A stretch of 64,000 bases of DNA from Ochromonas danica. Lineage: Eukaryota > Sar > Chrysophyceae > Chromulinales > Chromulinaceae. Positions 10,305-21,001 of this stretch are shown here, one piece after another. Position 1 is the stretch's first letter. Each line of letters begins with the position of its first letter. The notes beneath the pieces are model-generated. The model made no database searches and was not told where the DNA came from. It saw only the letters and a list, made by a program, of their open reading frames with translations. The stretch is taken from contig VKHL01000037.1 in assembly GCA_015146655.1 (NCBI GenBank), positions 62,001 to 126,000 of the forward strand, written 5' to 3'. Both the position numbers and the translations under genes were made by a program.

Positions 10305-11570
10305 ATGATGATGGTAGAGATTTGGTGGGTTGTGCTGCTATCATTTCTTCTTCCTTCGCTATCACAGGACTATGATATCCACGGGCTATTCACCTCGTAC
10401 ACTTCCTCCTTGGATACGCTGAACGTACAGACTATTTACTCGAAATGTGTCAAAGGTCTGGGATTTGAAACTTGTAACCCCAAACTACCCACAGATATCA
10501 TTGAACTAGACGCTATGATGGACTATTACAAAGACCTGGCTTCGCAGTATGGTGCGACCTATTGCCTGCAGTGCTGCGGGGACCAGGCCAACTTCATCGA
10601 CACCTGGGACCTCTACTGCGACGTCGACACCAAAACAGCCTCACTGGGGAATGTCTATGGCTATGAGCTTCGTCTTGCTCGGAATCAAGACAGTACGGAC
10701 AGTGGCTATGTGCGCTGTCCGTTGAGACGGTCTGCGTGCAAGTACAACGAGGAGGGTGAGACACTCTCGTGTGACCGCAGCTCTGACAACACCTACCTCA
10801 TCGGATACACTGCGAAGATCACTGTACATGAATATAGTGCGAATTTCAAGTTTTGGAGAGGTGCTTCTCATTGTTCTATCACTTCGTACGAGTCGCCCTG
10901 GCCACTCAACGCTAGCGACACTTTCCACGAGACAATCATCATGAACTACAGCCCTTCCGAATACCCCAACTACTCCAATTACAGCAAGTATCTCTTTCTA
11001 TTGTTATTTCTGATTATTGTGATTGTTGGATTGCTCTATTTCTGTCGGAGGAAGCGCTGTGTCTATTGTCAGCAAAAGCTGGTCTTCTCTTATTCGCTTT
11101 GTATCAAATGTCGGTTAGTGGGCGCTCAGCCGCCTGATCCTGTCTTATTAAGAATGATGGAAGAGAAAGGTGTCCATCTCCAAGGAGAAATCCCTGAGCC
11201 TTTCCCTGGAGTAAAGGCGATGTGCAAGTGTCTGAGCTGGTGCTGTTGTTTCGCGGGATGCTGTCGTGGTGGACAACGAAAGATTGGCAAAGCCAAGATT
11301 GTTCCCACCACTAGGACGACTCGAGATGAAGAGAGCAAGACTCGTTTGGAGGAACAGTCTACGAACAGTCTGACCAATCAAGAGGCACTTGATGGAGCAG
11401 AAGAAGGATCAAGTAGTCCAAGGAAGGAGAAAGGAAAAAAGGGAAAGTCTTGGTTCAACAAGAAGGAGAATCCCAACATTTTGCCTTACGATGAAAGCAT
11501 TATTGGAGCGGCGGTGGGCCATCGAGACTACAAGGTAAAACCAACAGCCAAGACTCGTTCTGCTAAATGA
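10305..11570 (+). CDS. Unknown type I single-pass membrane protein with Cys-rich ectodomain
   Basis: 421 residues in one exon. A signal peptide (1-20) precedes an ectodomain of about 205 residues with many cysteines, including a CLQCC motif, and possible N-glycosylation sites (NASD, NYSP, NYSN). One membrane span follows at about 229-247. The cytoplasmic side opens with a basic stop-transfer (CRRKR) and then C252-x2-C255-x10-C266-x2-C269, a zinc-ribbon-like pattern. After it comes CKCLSWCCCFAGCC, a cluster that could be palmitoylated. The tail to residue 421 is basic and polar. I recognise no family. It could be a receptor or a surface protein. Confidence 0.7.
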   Translation: MMMVEIWWVVLLSFLLPSLSQDYDIHGLFTSYTSSLDTLNVQTIYSKCVKGLGFETCNPKLPTDIIELDAMMDYYKDLASQYGATYCLQCCGDQANFIDTWDLYCDVDTKTASLGNVYGYELRLARNQDSTDSGYVRCPLRRSACKYNEEGETLSCDRSSDNTYLIGYTAKITVHEYSANFKFWRGASHCSITSYESPWPLNASDTFHETIIMNYSPSEYPNYSNYSKYLFLLLFLIIVIVGLLYFCRRKRCVYCQQKLVFSYSLCIKCRLVGAQPPDPVLLRMMEEKGVHLQGEIPEPFPGVKAMCKCLSWCCCFAGCCRGGQRKIGKAKIVPTTRTTRDEESKTRLEEQSTNSLTNQEALDGAEEGSSSPRKEKGKKGKSWFNKKENPNILPYDESIIGAAVGHRDYKVKPTAKTRSAK

Positions 11571-11853
11571 ACTAGACTAGACTAGACTAGACTATCATGA
11601 GATCATCATCAGGCACCACAATAGCAAATGAGAGCAAGAGCTCCAGAAATAGACAAGCATCTCTGAGAATCTCTCCGAGTTATCAGATGGAAAACTGAAC
11701 ATCATCATGTTTGGATGCAACTTCTTTATGCAGTTTGTCTGCCATCAAAGCAGTCAGCAGTCTATTGCAACCAAGTACTCCACTTTGACTTTGACGGAAA
11801 ATAAGTGCGCAAAATTTGAACGAAGCTGCCCTAATACAGCTATGCTTGTATCC

Positions 11854-13585
11854 TTACAGACCATTGCGTTGTATTGACCCTCCCTTTCCAATGCGGAAGG
11901 TATTAACAGCTTGTGCTGCTATTTGAGCTGTCAATACACTATGTGTGGTAGTGAGCGAAGACGCATTGTGTACACGAAGGCGACTTCGTCGAGGATCTAT
12001 TTTCATAAAGCAAAACACGGCATGTTAATGAGAAGGAGATAACAGTTTCCAAGAACAACAAGCAATTCAACCTACCTAACTGACAACTTTCGCTTTCACT
12101 GAGAGATGGAAGACCATAGAGAGAAAAGGGAAAATGATCGAAGCTTGTATCCAATTGCAACGAATGGTCAGAAGCGATATGCTCTGATGTCGACCAAACG
12201 CCATTATTTAGAGAGCCACCCACTATGGTGGTCGAGTGATCAAGAGGAGAGACGATCGGTTCTTCCTTCTGCTCGGAGACAAGCAGACTGGAAGCGCAAT
12301 ACTTGTGAAGTGCTTTCTCTCTTCTATGGGCAATCCCATTCTCACCGAGCAAGTCGTTACTCCGAGGAGAAAATCTGCGGTTACTACTGGAAGATCGCTC
12401 CACATAGGTATTCGAGATACCATTGGCATAAGAAGAAGAGAAAGAAGAGGTAGTAGTGGTGGCGGTCATAAAAGATGAGAGGGTAGATCTGTGGTTGTAG
12501 ATAACACGCTGACGAGAGTAATTGCACACACGGACTTTCTTGACATCGACCCATCGCACTATTGTCCTCGTATTGTACATGAACTTCACCTTGATCAGGT
12601 CATAACGAGGCCTGCCTAAAGCCACTCCTTGCCGCCATATCTTCTCATTGAGCACCTCAACTGTTGCTCCTCGATGTAAACCATCCACTGCCTTCAGTGA
12701 TGACGAAGCTGATTGTTGTTGCTGTTGTTGTTGTCGTAGTCGCTTGATCTGATCTGGTCGGCGCTGCAGGAGGAAGGCTTCCAGTCCAGCCGCAGTCCGC
12801 TTCCATCGAGCGGTCATCTTGTCCGCCTGAGTCATGAGGAGAGCGAGGTCTCTGATTTGTCGCAGATGCGGCCCTAGTTTGGTCTGCACCATGCACAGCG
12901 CCATTTGGTTGGTCGCCAGAATCATATCAAGCCGCATGCCACCGTCAAACCCATCCAAAAGGTCGCGTGCTAAACTATCAGACTCAGTAGAGCTACTCAA
13001 TCCACATCCTGACTTGGAGTCACTAAGAGAAGAGCTGCTATCACAATCTTCCTCCTCCTCAGAGGGTGTTGTGCTCCAATACTCAAAGTCTGATCCATCT
13101 TTAGCTGCTATTGATAACTCCTTCCCACTATCCTTCTGTCTAGCTGCCACGTCTCTCAAAAGCTGCTGGAAGGCAGGCTCTTGCACAACACCATTCTGAC
13201 CAAGCAGAAACTCCAGCATCTTCTCTGAATCACCATCCAGATTAAACCTCCTAGGTGTTTCATCAGCGGAACAATAAATTTGAACGGTCTGTTGCCATGT
13301 GTCGAAGTGGCATGACATGACATGACATTGGATGACGACAGAAGAGATCGTGAGAGAGGAGAGGAGAGAGAGAAGAACAAGAAATGCACTTACCTCATCC
13401 AGAAACTCAACATCTTTTTTCTTTATTTCATCTAACCAATCTTTGGACGACAGCATGGAAGACTCTTGTTTATTTCCAAGAAGGTCAACAACAAGGAGAG
13501 CGAGGCTAAGGCGTTCGATGGCGATGGTGACGAGGGAACAGTAAGCAAAAGAAGCCAATGCGAGCACAATGGTGAGGGAGAACAC
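11854..13585 (-). CDS. Unknown protein with N-terminal membrane segment and Tudor-like domain
   Basis: The model has three exons on the minus strand: 13394-13585, 12076-13288 and 11854-11996. Intron 1 (13289-13393, GTAAGT...CAACAG) is 105 bases, a multiple of three with no stop, so retention would insert 35 mostly hydrophobic residues. Intron 2 (11997-12075, GTAGGT...AATAG) is 79 bases; splicing replaces a short frame with a new 47-residue end. The protein begins with a hydrophobic segment (FSLTIVLALASFAYC), then has an acidic Ser-rich region, a Gln run, and a compact block near GATVEVLNEKIWRQGVALG ... VRWVDVKKVRVC that resembles a Tudor/SH3-like barrel. No function can be assigned. It is divergent from arginase across 180 bases. 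Confidence 0.6.
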
Positions 13586-13676
13586 AATAGTACAGCTTGC
13601 GTGGGGATTGCCCCGCGCAAATAGTACTCATGCTGCGCAACACCAAACAGCAGTTTGAACCGTTCCTGGGACAAGG

Positions 13677-13691
13677 AAAACGCGTTTTTCT
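13677..13691. promoter_or_regulatory. AAACGCGTTTTTCT element in the arginase promoter
   Basis: The 14-base match to 5882-5895 lies 88 bases before the arginase ATG. AAAACGCGTTTT (13677-13688) is palindromic. The spacing to the start codon is nearly the same as at RPN11, which makes chance less likely, but two copies are weak evidence. Confidence 0.4.
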
Positions 13692-13765
13692 GTTGAGAAT
13701 GTTGGAACTTGAGTCTGTCGACAAAAAGAAATTCTCCCTGAATAGCTACAGTACATAGAAACAAG

Positions 13766-14847
13766 ATGAGTTATGTACGTAGATTAAACAAGGTCTCTGT
13801 CCTCTCTGTTCCTATGAACTTGGGACAGCCTTCTTTAGGACTAGACAAAGCCCCACAGGCACTGATTGAACATGGTCTGCCCAAGATGCTCGCCCAGATT
13901 GGGTGGAGAATGAAAGTACTCCCACCGTTGACCACGGATGCTTCCTTTGGGAAAGGTGGTGAGAAGCTCGAAGAGTATGACCCTCGGCTGAAGAATTGTG
14001 CACAAGTTGGCCAAGTCAATGGCGCCATTCGCTCTTACGTGGCCAAAGAGTGCCAGCCAGACAACTTCCCGCTCATCCTGGGAGGTGACCACTGCATCTC
14101 CATTGGAACGATTTCCGCGATCAAGAATGCCAATCCGAAGACGAAAGTTGTCTGGGTAAGTCAGCCTATCGTGGCGCATTATCCTGTCTTGGGTGTGTGG
14201 TGATGATGAGTCTGTTATTGTCATTGTTGTTGTGGTGTGCTCAGGTGGATGCTCATGGCGATATTAACACTCCTTCAACCACTCATTCTGGTAATATGCA
14301 TGGCATGCCAGTGTCCTTTCTCTTGGGTCTAGTCAAGAACAGCAACACCCTGCCTGGCTTCAGCTGGTTCTCACCATGCCTCCAGCCCAGTGAGATAGTG
14401 TACATTGGCCTGCGTGATCTTGATGATCAGGAGAAGTTCTTTATCAAGGACCTCAAGATTAAAGCTTTCACGGTATGTTTGCTAATGTGTTCTGCTGCCT
14501 TGACCTCCTCTGACTGGCTATTGCAGATGTATGATGTTGATCGTTTAGGTATTGGTAAGGTGATGGAGCAAACACTAGACTATATTGGAGATCACGATGT
14601 GCATCTCTCCTATGATATCGACGCTATCGACCCCTTCTTTGCGCCTCACACGGGCACTGCCGTGACAGGAGGCTTGACTTACCGCGAGGGGAACTATATC
14701 TGCGAGGCGCTCTTCGAAAGCCAGCGCCTCTCTTCCATGGAGTTGGTCGAGGTTGATCCTTCTCTTCACCAGAGCTTGACACACAGCCACACGATGGAGA
14801 CGGCCCTCACTCTCATTGGGTCTGCGATGGGCAAGCGCATTCTGTAA
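13766..14847 (+). CDS. ARG1: Arginase
   Basis: Arginase hydrolyses L-arginine to ornithine and urea with a two-manganese centre. Three exons (13766-14155, 14245-14472, 14527-14847) give 312 residues, close to the usual 310-320. Metal ligands are all present: His109 (LGGDHC), Asp132, His134 and Asp136 (VDAHGDIN), and Asp236 and Asp238 (SYDIDAIDP). The motif STTHSGNMHGMPVSFLLG matches the substrate-binding loop of eukaryotic arginases. Agmatinase is less likely because of this loop. I see no presequence, so it may be cytosolic; mitochondrial import by a cryptic signal cannot be excluded. Confidence 0.96.
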
Positions 14848-15081
14848 GAAGAGTGATCGGCATTGGCTAGATTAGCGCGTAGACAGAACAAGAAACAGCC
14901 AAAAGTGAGTGGGTTATTAATGGATAGTGTCGTAGTGTACTGCCAGCTGTGGAGTAAAATACCAACTCTAATTGATCTAGGACTGCTTTCTATTCATTCC
15001 TCATGTATGATAGTGGGAGGGAAGGGTAGGCAGCCTCTAGTAACAGTAGTGAGAGAAAAGGTAATGAAGGTGTCGTTGGCG

Positions 15082-16316
15082 TTAAATGGCCTCGCCGATG
15101 GTCAGCGCCTCCTTCAAGGCGGCCAAGTGGTCAGCCGAGAGCTCGCACAGAGGAGGGCGAATGCCTGCACCAATTTTACCCATCAAATTCAATGCTTTCT
15201 TGGTAGGGATGGGGTTGGACTCCAAGAATAGTCTGTTGTTAGATCATTCAACACATCAAAGTCAGACAAGTTATGCGCTGACGAGAGAGAGAGCTAGTCA
15301 ATTACCTCTTGTGAAGAGGCATGAGCAACTTGTTGATCTTCTCAGCTGCTTCTTTCTGCCCCGCCTTGGACAAGCTCAACATGCTGGACATTCATTCACA
15401 CAACCTCTGATGATGAGGACGATCCTCTTCGTTGAAGACAATCAAAGCAAACTTACTCGTGCATCTTCTTGGGGCAGACGTTAGCTGTGACAGAGATAAC
15501 TCCATCTCCGCCAATGCGAACAAAATCACATCCAGAATCATCCTCGCCACTGAAACAAGAAGCAGAACCATGGAGAAGCGAGTGCTTTAGTGGAAGAAGA
15601 GGGCAGAGCAAGCAGAGACTTCTTCCAAACCTGTAGATCAGGAAATCCTTGCCACATTGCGCTCTCAACTCCGCCACACGGGAGAGATCTCCAGTAGCAT
15701 CCTTGATACCGATAATATGAGGATGCTTGGAGCAGAGAGAGACAGTCTCGGGCTTCATATCCACTCCAGTGCGGCCTGGGCAATTGTAAAGGATCATGGG
15801 CAGCTCGACAGCATCCGCCACTGAGAGGAAGTGCGCCACCAAGGCTCTTTGAGGTGGCTTTACATAATAGGGTGTGATAATCAAAGAGGCATCGGCTCCG
15901 CAATCTTTGGCTTGGCGAGTGAGATCGATGACCTTGGTGGTCTCGATGGTGCCAGTGCCCACAATGACGGGGAAGGCCTTCTTGACAGCAGAGACTGCAG
16001 TTTTGATCACCTCAGCGCGCTCGGTGGGTGAGATTAATGATCCCTCGCCCGTCGTGCCGAGGATGACCGCACCATCTGTGCCTTGCTCGACATGCCAGTG
16101 GAGCAAGTCGACGAAGGCCTTGTAGTCGATGGCACCGTCAGGCTTCATGGGGGTGACAATGGCGACCACACTGCCACCACGGACGGGTACCAAGCTCATG
16201 GACAGGGACAAGCGAGAGGAGGTGAGGGAGGAGATGCGAGCAGGCTGATAATGGAAGGATTGTGATCCTTCCAACAGCATCAACACCACACCTATCACCA
16301 GAGCAAAACACCTCAT
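15082..16316 (-). CDS. dapA: 4-hydroxy-tetrahydrodipicolinate synthase (DapA), plastid-targeted
   Basis: This enzyme condenses pyruvate with aspartate semialdehyde, the first committed step of lysine synthesis by the diaminopimelate route. Four exons on the minus strand (15631-16316, 15457-15549, 15306-15383, 15082-15232) give 335 residues. Visible are GTTGEG (87-92), Tyr177 (ILYNCPGRTG), the Schiff-base Lys205 (IIGIKDATGD) and GGDGVISVTANV. The last two exons restore LLMPLHKRLFLESNPIPTKKA, matching bacterial DapA. The first 20 residues form a signal peptide that ends SQS with Phe21 next, then a Ser/Arg-rich transit stretch: the two-part signal used for import into complex red plastids. Retaining intron 1 leaves an open frame but inserts unrelated residues. 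Confidence 0.95.
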
Positions 16317-16589
16317 GAGAAGGATTCATCACATAGGAAGAATAGCACGAGATTACCTATCAATAATATAAAAGCTGATAACATGATATCAACAGAGAAT
16401 TGTTGGCTTGGACTATTCAACTCTTGGAGACTGCAATTTCACCCCATTTTGACCGCTTTTACCATCTTTAGCCACCAGCACAAATAGTTTTACCATCCCT
16501 ATCACTGCAGTATCCTTATCCTGTTAACTTAAGAGGTGAGGCAACATCTTGGCGATGCAATGATTTGATTTCAATTCCAATTCAACTGT

Positions 16590-18140
16590 TTGAAAATGAA
16601 AGATCCTTCAAGAGTGATCTGCTCCATGCTATGGTTATTTCTATTCTTAGCACATGATATCGGTGTAAATAGCCTTCTTCGCACTGCCCCAGTACCCATT
16701 CAATTGAATCTGCGACGAATACCTGCAGCACGAGGCAATCTCACTCATGAGGTTCTTCACTCCTCGTCTGACCCTCAGAGACAGCCACGCAGTCGAACAA
16801 CACTCTTCCAACACGTCCTTGGCCTAGTTCCAGGCGAAGAGTTCGAATTCCACCTTCCCAAGTGGAAAGCACTGCAACGTTGTGGGCTCTTCTTCAACCT
16901 AACCGCCCGCACAGTGGTAGTGGATCATCAAGTGCAGCTGAATATCAGTGGTATCGAGTTGCCATCAATCACCTTTGCCCCTGAGCTCTCCCTCACCCCT
17001 TCACTGCGCGACCCGGAGCTTTCTGGTGGGGTACGTCGATGCAACTCCCTTTTCACCTCCTCCATCCTCACCTGCCTGTCTTTTTCACTTACCTAGCTGC
17101 TATTCAAAGACAAGAACTTCCGTGGTCTGGGTGAGCAAGTGGAGGTCTTCATCTACCACAAGGAAGGAGTGGATGGAGAGGTTGGCAAGTTGCCGCCTGC
17201 CGTGCGAGCCAAATGGACTGATTGCTCCATTGGCAAGCCTTCCCAGATATCCCTGTCTTACGAGGCTGAAGGTATTAGAGACTTGTTGCACAATTTCTCT
17301 CCCAATCCACCGAGCAGTTGGACGGATTTCTCGAAGCGTGTGTCTGTCTGGTCGTCTCGTTGTTCAGCCTCTTTGCAATCGTAAGCGATGATCATCAAAT
17401 AACTATGACATCATTCTTGTTTCTAACTGTAAGGATTGGTTTCATTTAGAGCCTTTTCGCTTGGAAATTGGCTGCAAGGCCAGGTAGCTTTTGAGCCTTC
17501 CATTCGAGCACTGTGTGGAATGGAGAAAGAGTCACCCTCTTCTGTGCTCACAGGCACCAAAACTGCTTGCGACTTCACCACTTGGGGTGGTATTCAAACC
17601 TCTACCTGGTATAGTGATGGCTGGCGGAGCTTTGGAAAGGAGAAGATCGCTCCTTTCCGTCAACTTGGCCTCGCCATGCATTTCCCAACTTTATCCAAAC
17701 CTTTTCGAGTCGTGGAGACTGTGACAAACACTTCTCAACAAGCAAATGAAGGTTATTTTGAATTGTTAGGCAAGGTTCGAGTAAACGCCATGCATGCCTG
17801 GGGTGAAGGTTGTCTCCCAGAAGAGCATTTCTATTCTCTGGGCAATCCAATTTCAGCTCTGCGTGCCTGGCAAGGAGAGCAAATCGCAGACTATTGCCAG
17901 ACCTTGAGATCTCTTGTCGCTATTAAAGCAGATGGATATCTTGATGTTTTACAGCGGTACAAAGTGGGAGTATTTGGTGACGTGGCAGCCTATCGCAATC
18001 GAAAGGAAACACAACGCCATCGATTGGCCGCGACCTATGGACTCTCCTTGCGTGCACTGGGCTTCCGGATTGACGCAGGTCTTCCTGTAGGGCCTTTACG
18101 AACACCGCGTTTCCACCTTGGCTTTGATCTAGGAGAGTGA
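16590..18140 (+). CDS. Omp85-type outer-membrane beta-barrel protein, probably plastid
   Basis: Three exons (16590-17030, 17097-17380, 17450-18140) encode 471 residues. A signal peptide opens the protein (hydrophobic core CSMLWLFLFLAHDIG). The motif FKDKNFRGLGEQVEVFIY is the typical first barrel strand of Omp85/D15 proteins. The second half shows FYSLGNPISALRAW (in place of the usual LGG..VRGY loop), VGVFGDVAAYR, RLAATYGLSLRALGFRIDAG and a terminal PRFHLGFDLGE, as in the last strands of the barrel. Members insert or translocate proteins in outer envelope membranes. No clear POTRA domain is seen, but the N-terminal 150 residues are short enough for one. With its presequence it fits the plastid Omp85 of red-lineage algae. 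The substitution in the VRGY motif is unusual. Confidence 0.7.
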
Positions 18141-18265
18141 AAGAGGAGAAGCCGAGAGTGAGTGAGGAGGAGAATTGTGTAATTCCTTTAAACGGGGTTC
18201 ACCATCCAAGGTCTGAGGTAGTAATATTAGTAATATTACATCATTCATCATCATCAAGCAGAAAC

Positions 18266-20482
18266 TTAAAAATCTTTCCAAGAAAACTTCGCCACAACAT
18301 CTCTCTCTTCTCCCATCTTGGGCAGAGGCTCTTGCACAGCAGATGCAGCAGCTCCTCGCTTAGCCTTTCTCGCGGCCTTGGAGGGCTTTCTCGCTCGCTG
18401 TGTCTCCTCAGACTGTCGAGCCTTCTTATGTGATGGCTGCTTGACTGGTTCCTCTTCTTCATCCTCCTCCGCCTCGCTATCTGCTTCTTCCTCATCATCT
18501 TCTTCACCCTCAGAGCCTTCCTCTTCGCCATCTCTCCGTCGCTTCTTCTCCTCTTCTCGCAACTGTTGGAGTCTCGCTGCGGTAGGTGCAGGTGGTAGCA
18601 AAGCAGAGGCAAGCACAGGCTTCAATCGAGCTGCAGCCGAGGGCATCTGAGGAGGTCGCAAGGCTTCGAACGCATGGACAGTCATGGGCGTCAACCCTTT
18701 CTTCAATCGCTCAGCCTTGGCTGACTCCGAGTACTCTGACAAGCGTAACATGACTGCACGCGCTTGGTCTCTCCATTTAGACGTCTTGGTACGCTTGGAA
18801 AAGATCCTTAATCTCTTGAGTAAGACATAGAAATACTCTGCACAGGCAGGATGATAACGATAGACTTCAGCTTCTCCCTGTAACAACTGCATCACTTGCT
18901 GTACTAGAGCATCTCGGACCACAACATGATGTAATGAGTTAGCAGGGAAGGCTAAAAGCAATGACAAGCGTGGAACAGCATCTGTAGAAGGAGTAGGTTT
19001 GGCAAAGAGTTCATCGTAGGCCAGCATGTCTGTCAGTGCCAAGCCAGTGGGGATGAAAGTGCCACTATGTGCTGCCAATTGCTGCAGACATCCGATGAGA
19101 TGAATACGAAGAGGAGAATAATAGGCTGATGGCAGCAATGACATCACAGCCATCATGACCTGTGCTAAAGGGTATACAAGCATACCCAAGCCATGCTCGG
19201 CATCTGGGCAAGACACCAAGACAGCAGTCCACACCTTGAGACAGTTCACATATTGCCATGTTCGCAATGGCTTCATAACTGCTTCACCTTGTCGAACAAA
19301 GGCCAATCGTGCATGAAGAGCGAGCTGTCTGATGTAGAGGAATGCTTCTTGATAGGCCAGGGCTCTGTCTGTGCGGTAGAGAGACACCAGGCAATGCGTC
19401 CAGAAGCGCATACTTGGAGCTGTCAACTCAGTCAAGGCAATACGTGCCCGACGAGCAAATTTCAAATACGCAGCTCTGAAAATATCCTCCAAAATCGCGC
19501 CAGGGGCATAGGATGCAAATGTGAGCACAGCTTGGAAGGCGCTTTGACGAAGTCTCTGCGTGGCTTCGAAATGGTCCAATCCCTCAGCACCTGGAGCTGT
19601 CCAAACAGTCAAAAAGACCTTCACAGCAGCCTTTGCAAGGCGTGGGAGAGGCGAGAGGAAGGGAAGGTAATGGACCAGGGAGGAGAGCAGGAAGGCGGTC
19701 ATCTCAGCGTGTCGAGGCAGGAGGTAGAGAGTGCTCACGAGGCGCAACATCTGCTGCCACAACCCGCGTACCATACTTGCCATGCGACGCCAGCGTTTGT
19801 GTGAGCCCAGGGAGGCTAGTGCATCACGGGTAAGATGGTCGACATCGAGGTTGAGGTGGTGGCGGAAGACCTGGTGAAGTGTATCCAGAGAGGTCGAGAG
19901 CACCTCCTGGAAGACCTCAGCATCCACGATGAAGTATCTGCCACGCTCTTCGTCCTGATCGCCGTCATCTCCTCCTTCAGTATCACGCGGTGGCTGGCAG
20001 GCGGCCTTGAACATGGAGAAGAGGTGGCGCATCTCCTGCCACTGCCCCCGCAGAGCGCGTTCTCGGCAGCGCTCAAAGGCCTCCACAGTGAGTTCTTCAG
20101 GCTCTCGGTGCCACTTCACTCCTGCTGCTCCTTGCTCGTCCTCCTCATCAGACTCATCTTGCTCTTCTAACTCATCGGCCGCCTCGTCGATATCACCATC
20201 CAGATCCTCCTCCTCCTCCCCTTCACCAAAGTGCAAAAGTCCTTCGTCATGCTCGCGAAGGAAAGCAAAGAACTCAGGGTCCTTCTCTTTCAGTCTCTCC
20301 AGCTCTTCCTTGTGAGCTTTGAACGTGTCCGCTTCTTCTTCCTGCTCTACCACTGGCTCCGTTTCCTCGGGGGTTTCATCAACTTCCACTTCCTCTGAGG
20401 CACGACGTTGCTTGGACTTCTCTTTTCTGACTGCGGGCCTCTTCTTGGAGGCCATCCTCAGGGACTTGGTTGCTTTCACCAT
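18266..20482 (-). CDS. NOC2: Nucleolar complex protein 2 (NOC2) homologue
   Basis: Noc2 works with Noc1 and Noc3 in maturation and nuclear export of the 60S ribosomal subunit. The 738-residue single-exon product has a basic N-terminus, acidic runs at about 45-125, DPEFFAFLREHDEGLL (a conserved early motif), and a helical Noc2 domain at about 200-620. The block FFYVLLKRL-like (YFYVLLKRLRIFSKRTKTSKWRDQ split by ordinary residues) is typical. The C-terminus alternates acidic and Lys/Arg-rich stretches and ends KFSWKDF. The start ATG (20480-20482) overlaps the start ATG of a small frame on the other strand; an in-frame alternative is Met10. Confidence 0.93.
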   Translation of the reverse strand: MVKATKSLRMASKKRPAVRKEKSKQRRASEEVEVDETPEETEPVVEQEEEADTFKAHKEELERLKEKDPEFFAFLREHDEGLLHFGEGEEEEDLDGDIDEAADELEEQDESDEEDEQGAAGVKWHREPEELTVEAFERCRERALRGQWQEMRHLFSMFKAACQPPRDTEGGDDGDQDEERGRYFIVDAEVFQEVLSTSLDTLHQVFRHHLNLDVDHLTRDALASLGSHKRWRRMASMVRGLWQQMLRLVSTLYLLPRHAEMTAFLLSSLVHYLPFLSPLPRLAKAAVKVFLTVWTAPGAEGLDHFEATQRLRQSAFQAVLTFASYAPGAILEDIFRAAYLKFARRARIALTELTAPSMRFWTHCLVSLYRTDRALAYQEAFLYIRQLALHARLAFVRQGEAVMKPLRTWQYVNCLKVWTAVLVSCPDAEHGLGMLVYPLAQVMMAVMSLLPSAYYSPLRIHLIGCLQQLAAHSGTFIPTGLALTDMLAYDELFAKPTPSTDAVPRLSLLLAFPANSLHHVVVRDALVQQVMQLLQGEAEVYRYHPACAEYFYVLLKRLRIFSKRTKTSKWRDQARAVMLRLSEYSESAKAERLKKGLTPMTVHAFEALRPPQMPSAAARLKPVLASALLPPAPTAARLQQLREEEKKRRRDGEEEGSEGEEDDEEEADSEAEEDEEEEPVKQPSHKKARQSEETQRARKPSKAARKAKRGAAASAVQEPLPKMGEERDVVAKFSWKDF

Positions 20483-20612
20483 GGCGACAGAAAGGATGGA
20501 AGCGGTGAGCCCTCAGCAAGTAGTACAGATTGCGCGGGGAATCCAGATATTCAGATCTGGACATTTGAGGTATGCCCTCGCTGTGTTACTTGTAGTGTAC
20601 GATTGTCTCTAG
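20481..20612 (+). CDS. Possible small protein overlapping the NOC2 start
   Basis: An ATG at 20481-20483 in a good context (ACCATGG) opens a 43-codon frame on the strand opposite NOC2. A GTATGC donor at about 20569 and a TCTCTAG acceptor at about 20613 would give an alternative end of similar size. The product (MATERMEAVSPQQVVQIARG and onwards) has no known motif. It may be the first exon of a gene I cannot follow, or a chance frame. Low confidence. Confidence 0.25.
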   Translation: MATERMEAVSPQQVVQIARGIQIFRSGHLRYALAVLLVVYDCL

Positions 20613-21001
20613 ACCTACAGTAGCTAGCTAGATCTGTTTTGCTACGCTTCTTGCGCACTACTCCAATTGCCATTTATACGACATGGGGAAAGAGGAAGTC
20701 GGAAGTGCCTATCATGGTGTAACATAACATGATGCACAGTTATGACACGCCTGCACCACAGATCCCCATTGTCTGACCTTGTTGCACTAATATCCTTCTC
20801 CACATCTCATCACTAACTAATCAAGGTGGTGAAGGAGTAAAACTGCGAGCTGAGACAGACACCACCAATTAGGAAGAAGCGATTGCTTGAGAGGAAACTG
20901 TAATAGCAGCATTTACAGATTGCGATGAGAGAAGCAAACTCTATCACATGATTAGATTTTAAAGGCAAGGAAAGTTAGGGTCGGGGCAGCAGGTCTGGCA
21001 T
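20613..21001. other. Intergenic region
   Basis: No coding or RNA feature is supported here. It contains the 3' flank of the plastid membrane protein gene on the minus strand. Confidence 0.5.

Noticed and set aside
12106-12478. Plus-strand frames opposite the Tudor-like gene
   Set aside because: They lie antisense to a well-supported spliced gene and have low-complexity basic products.
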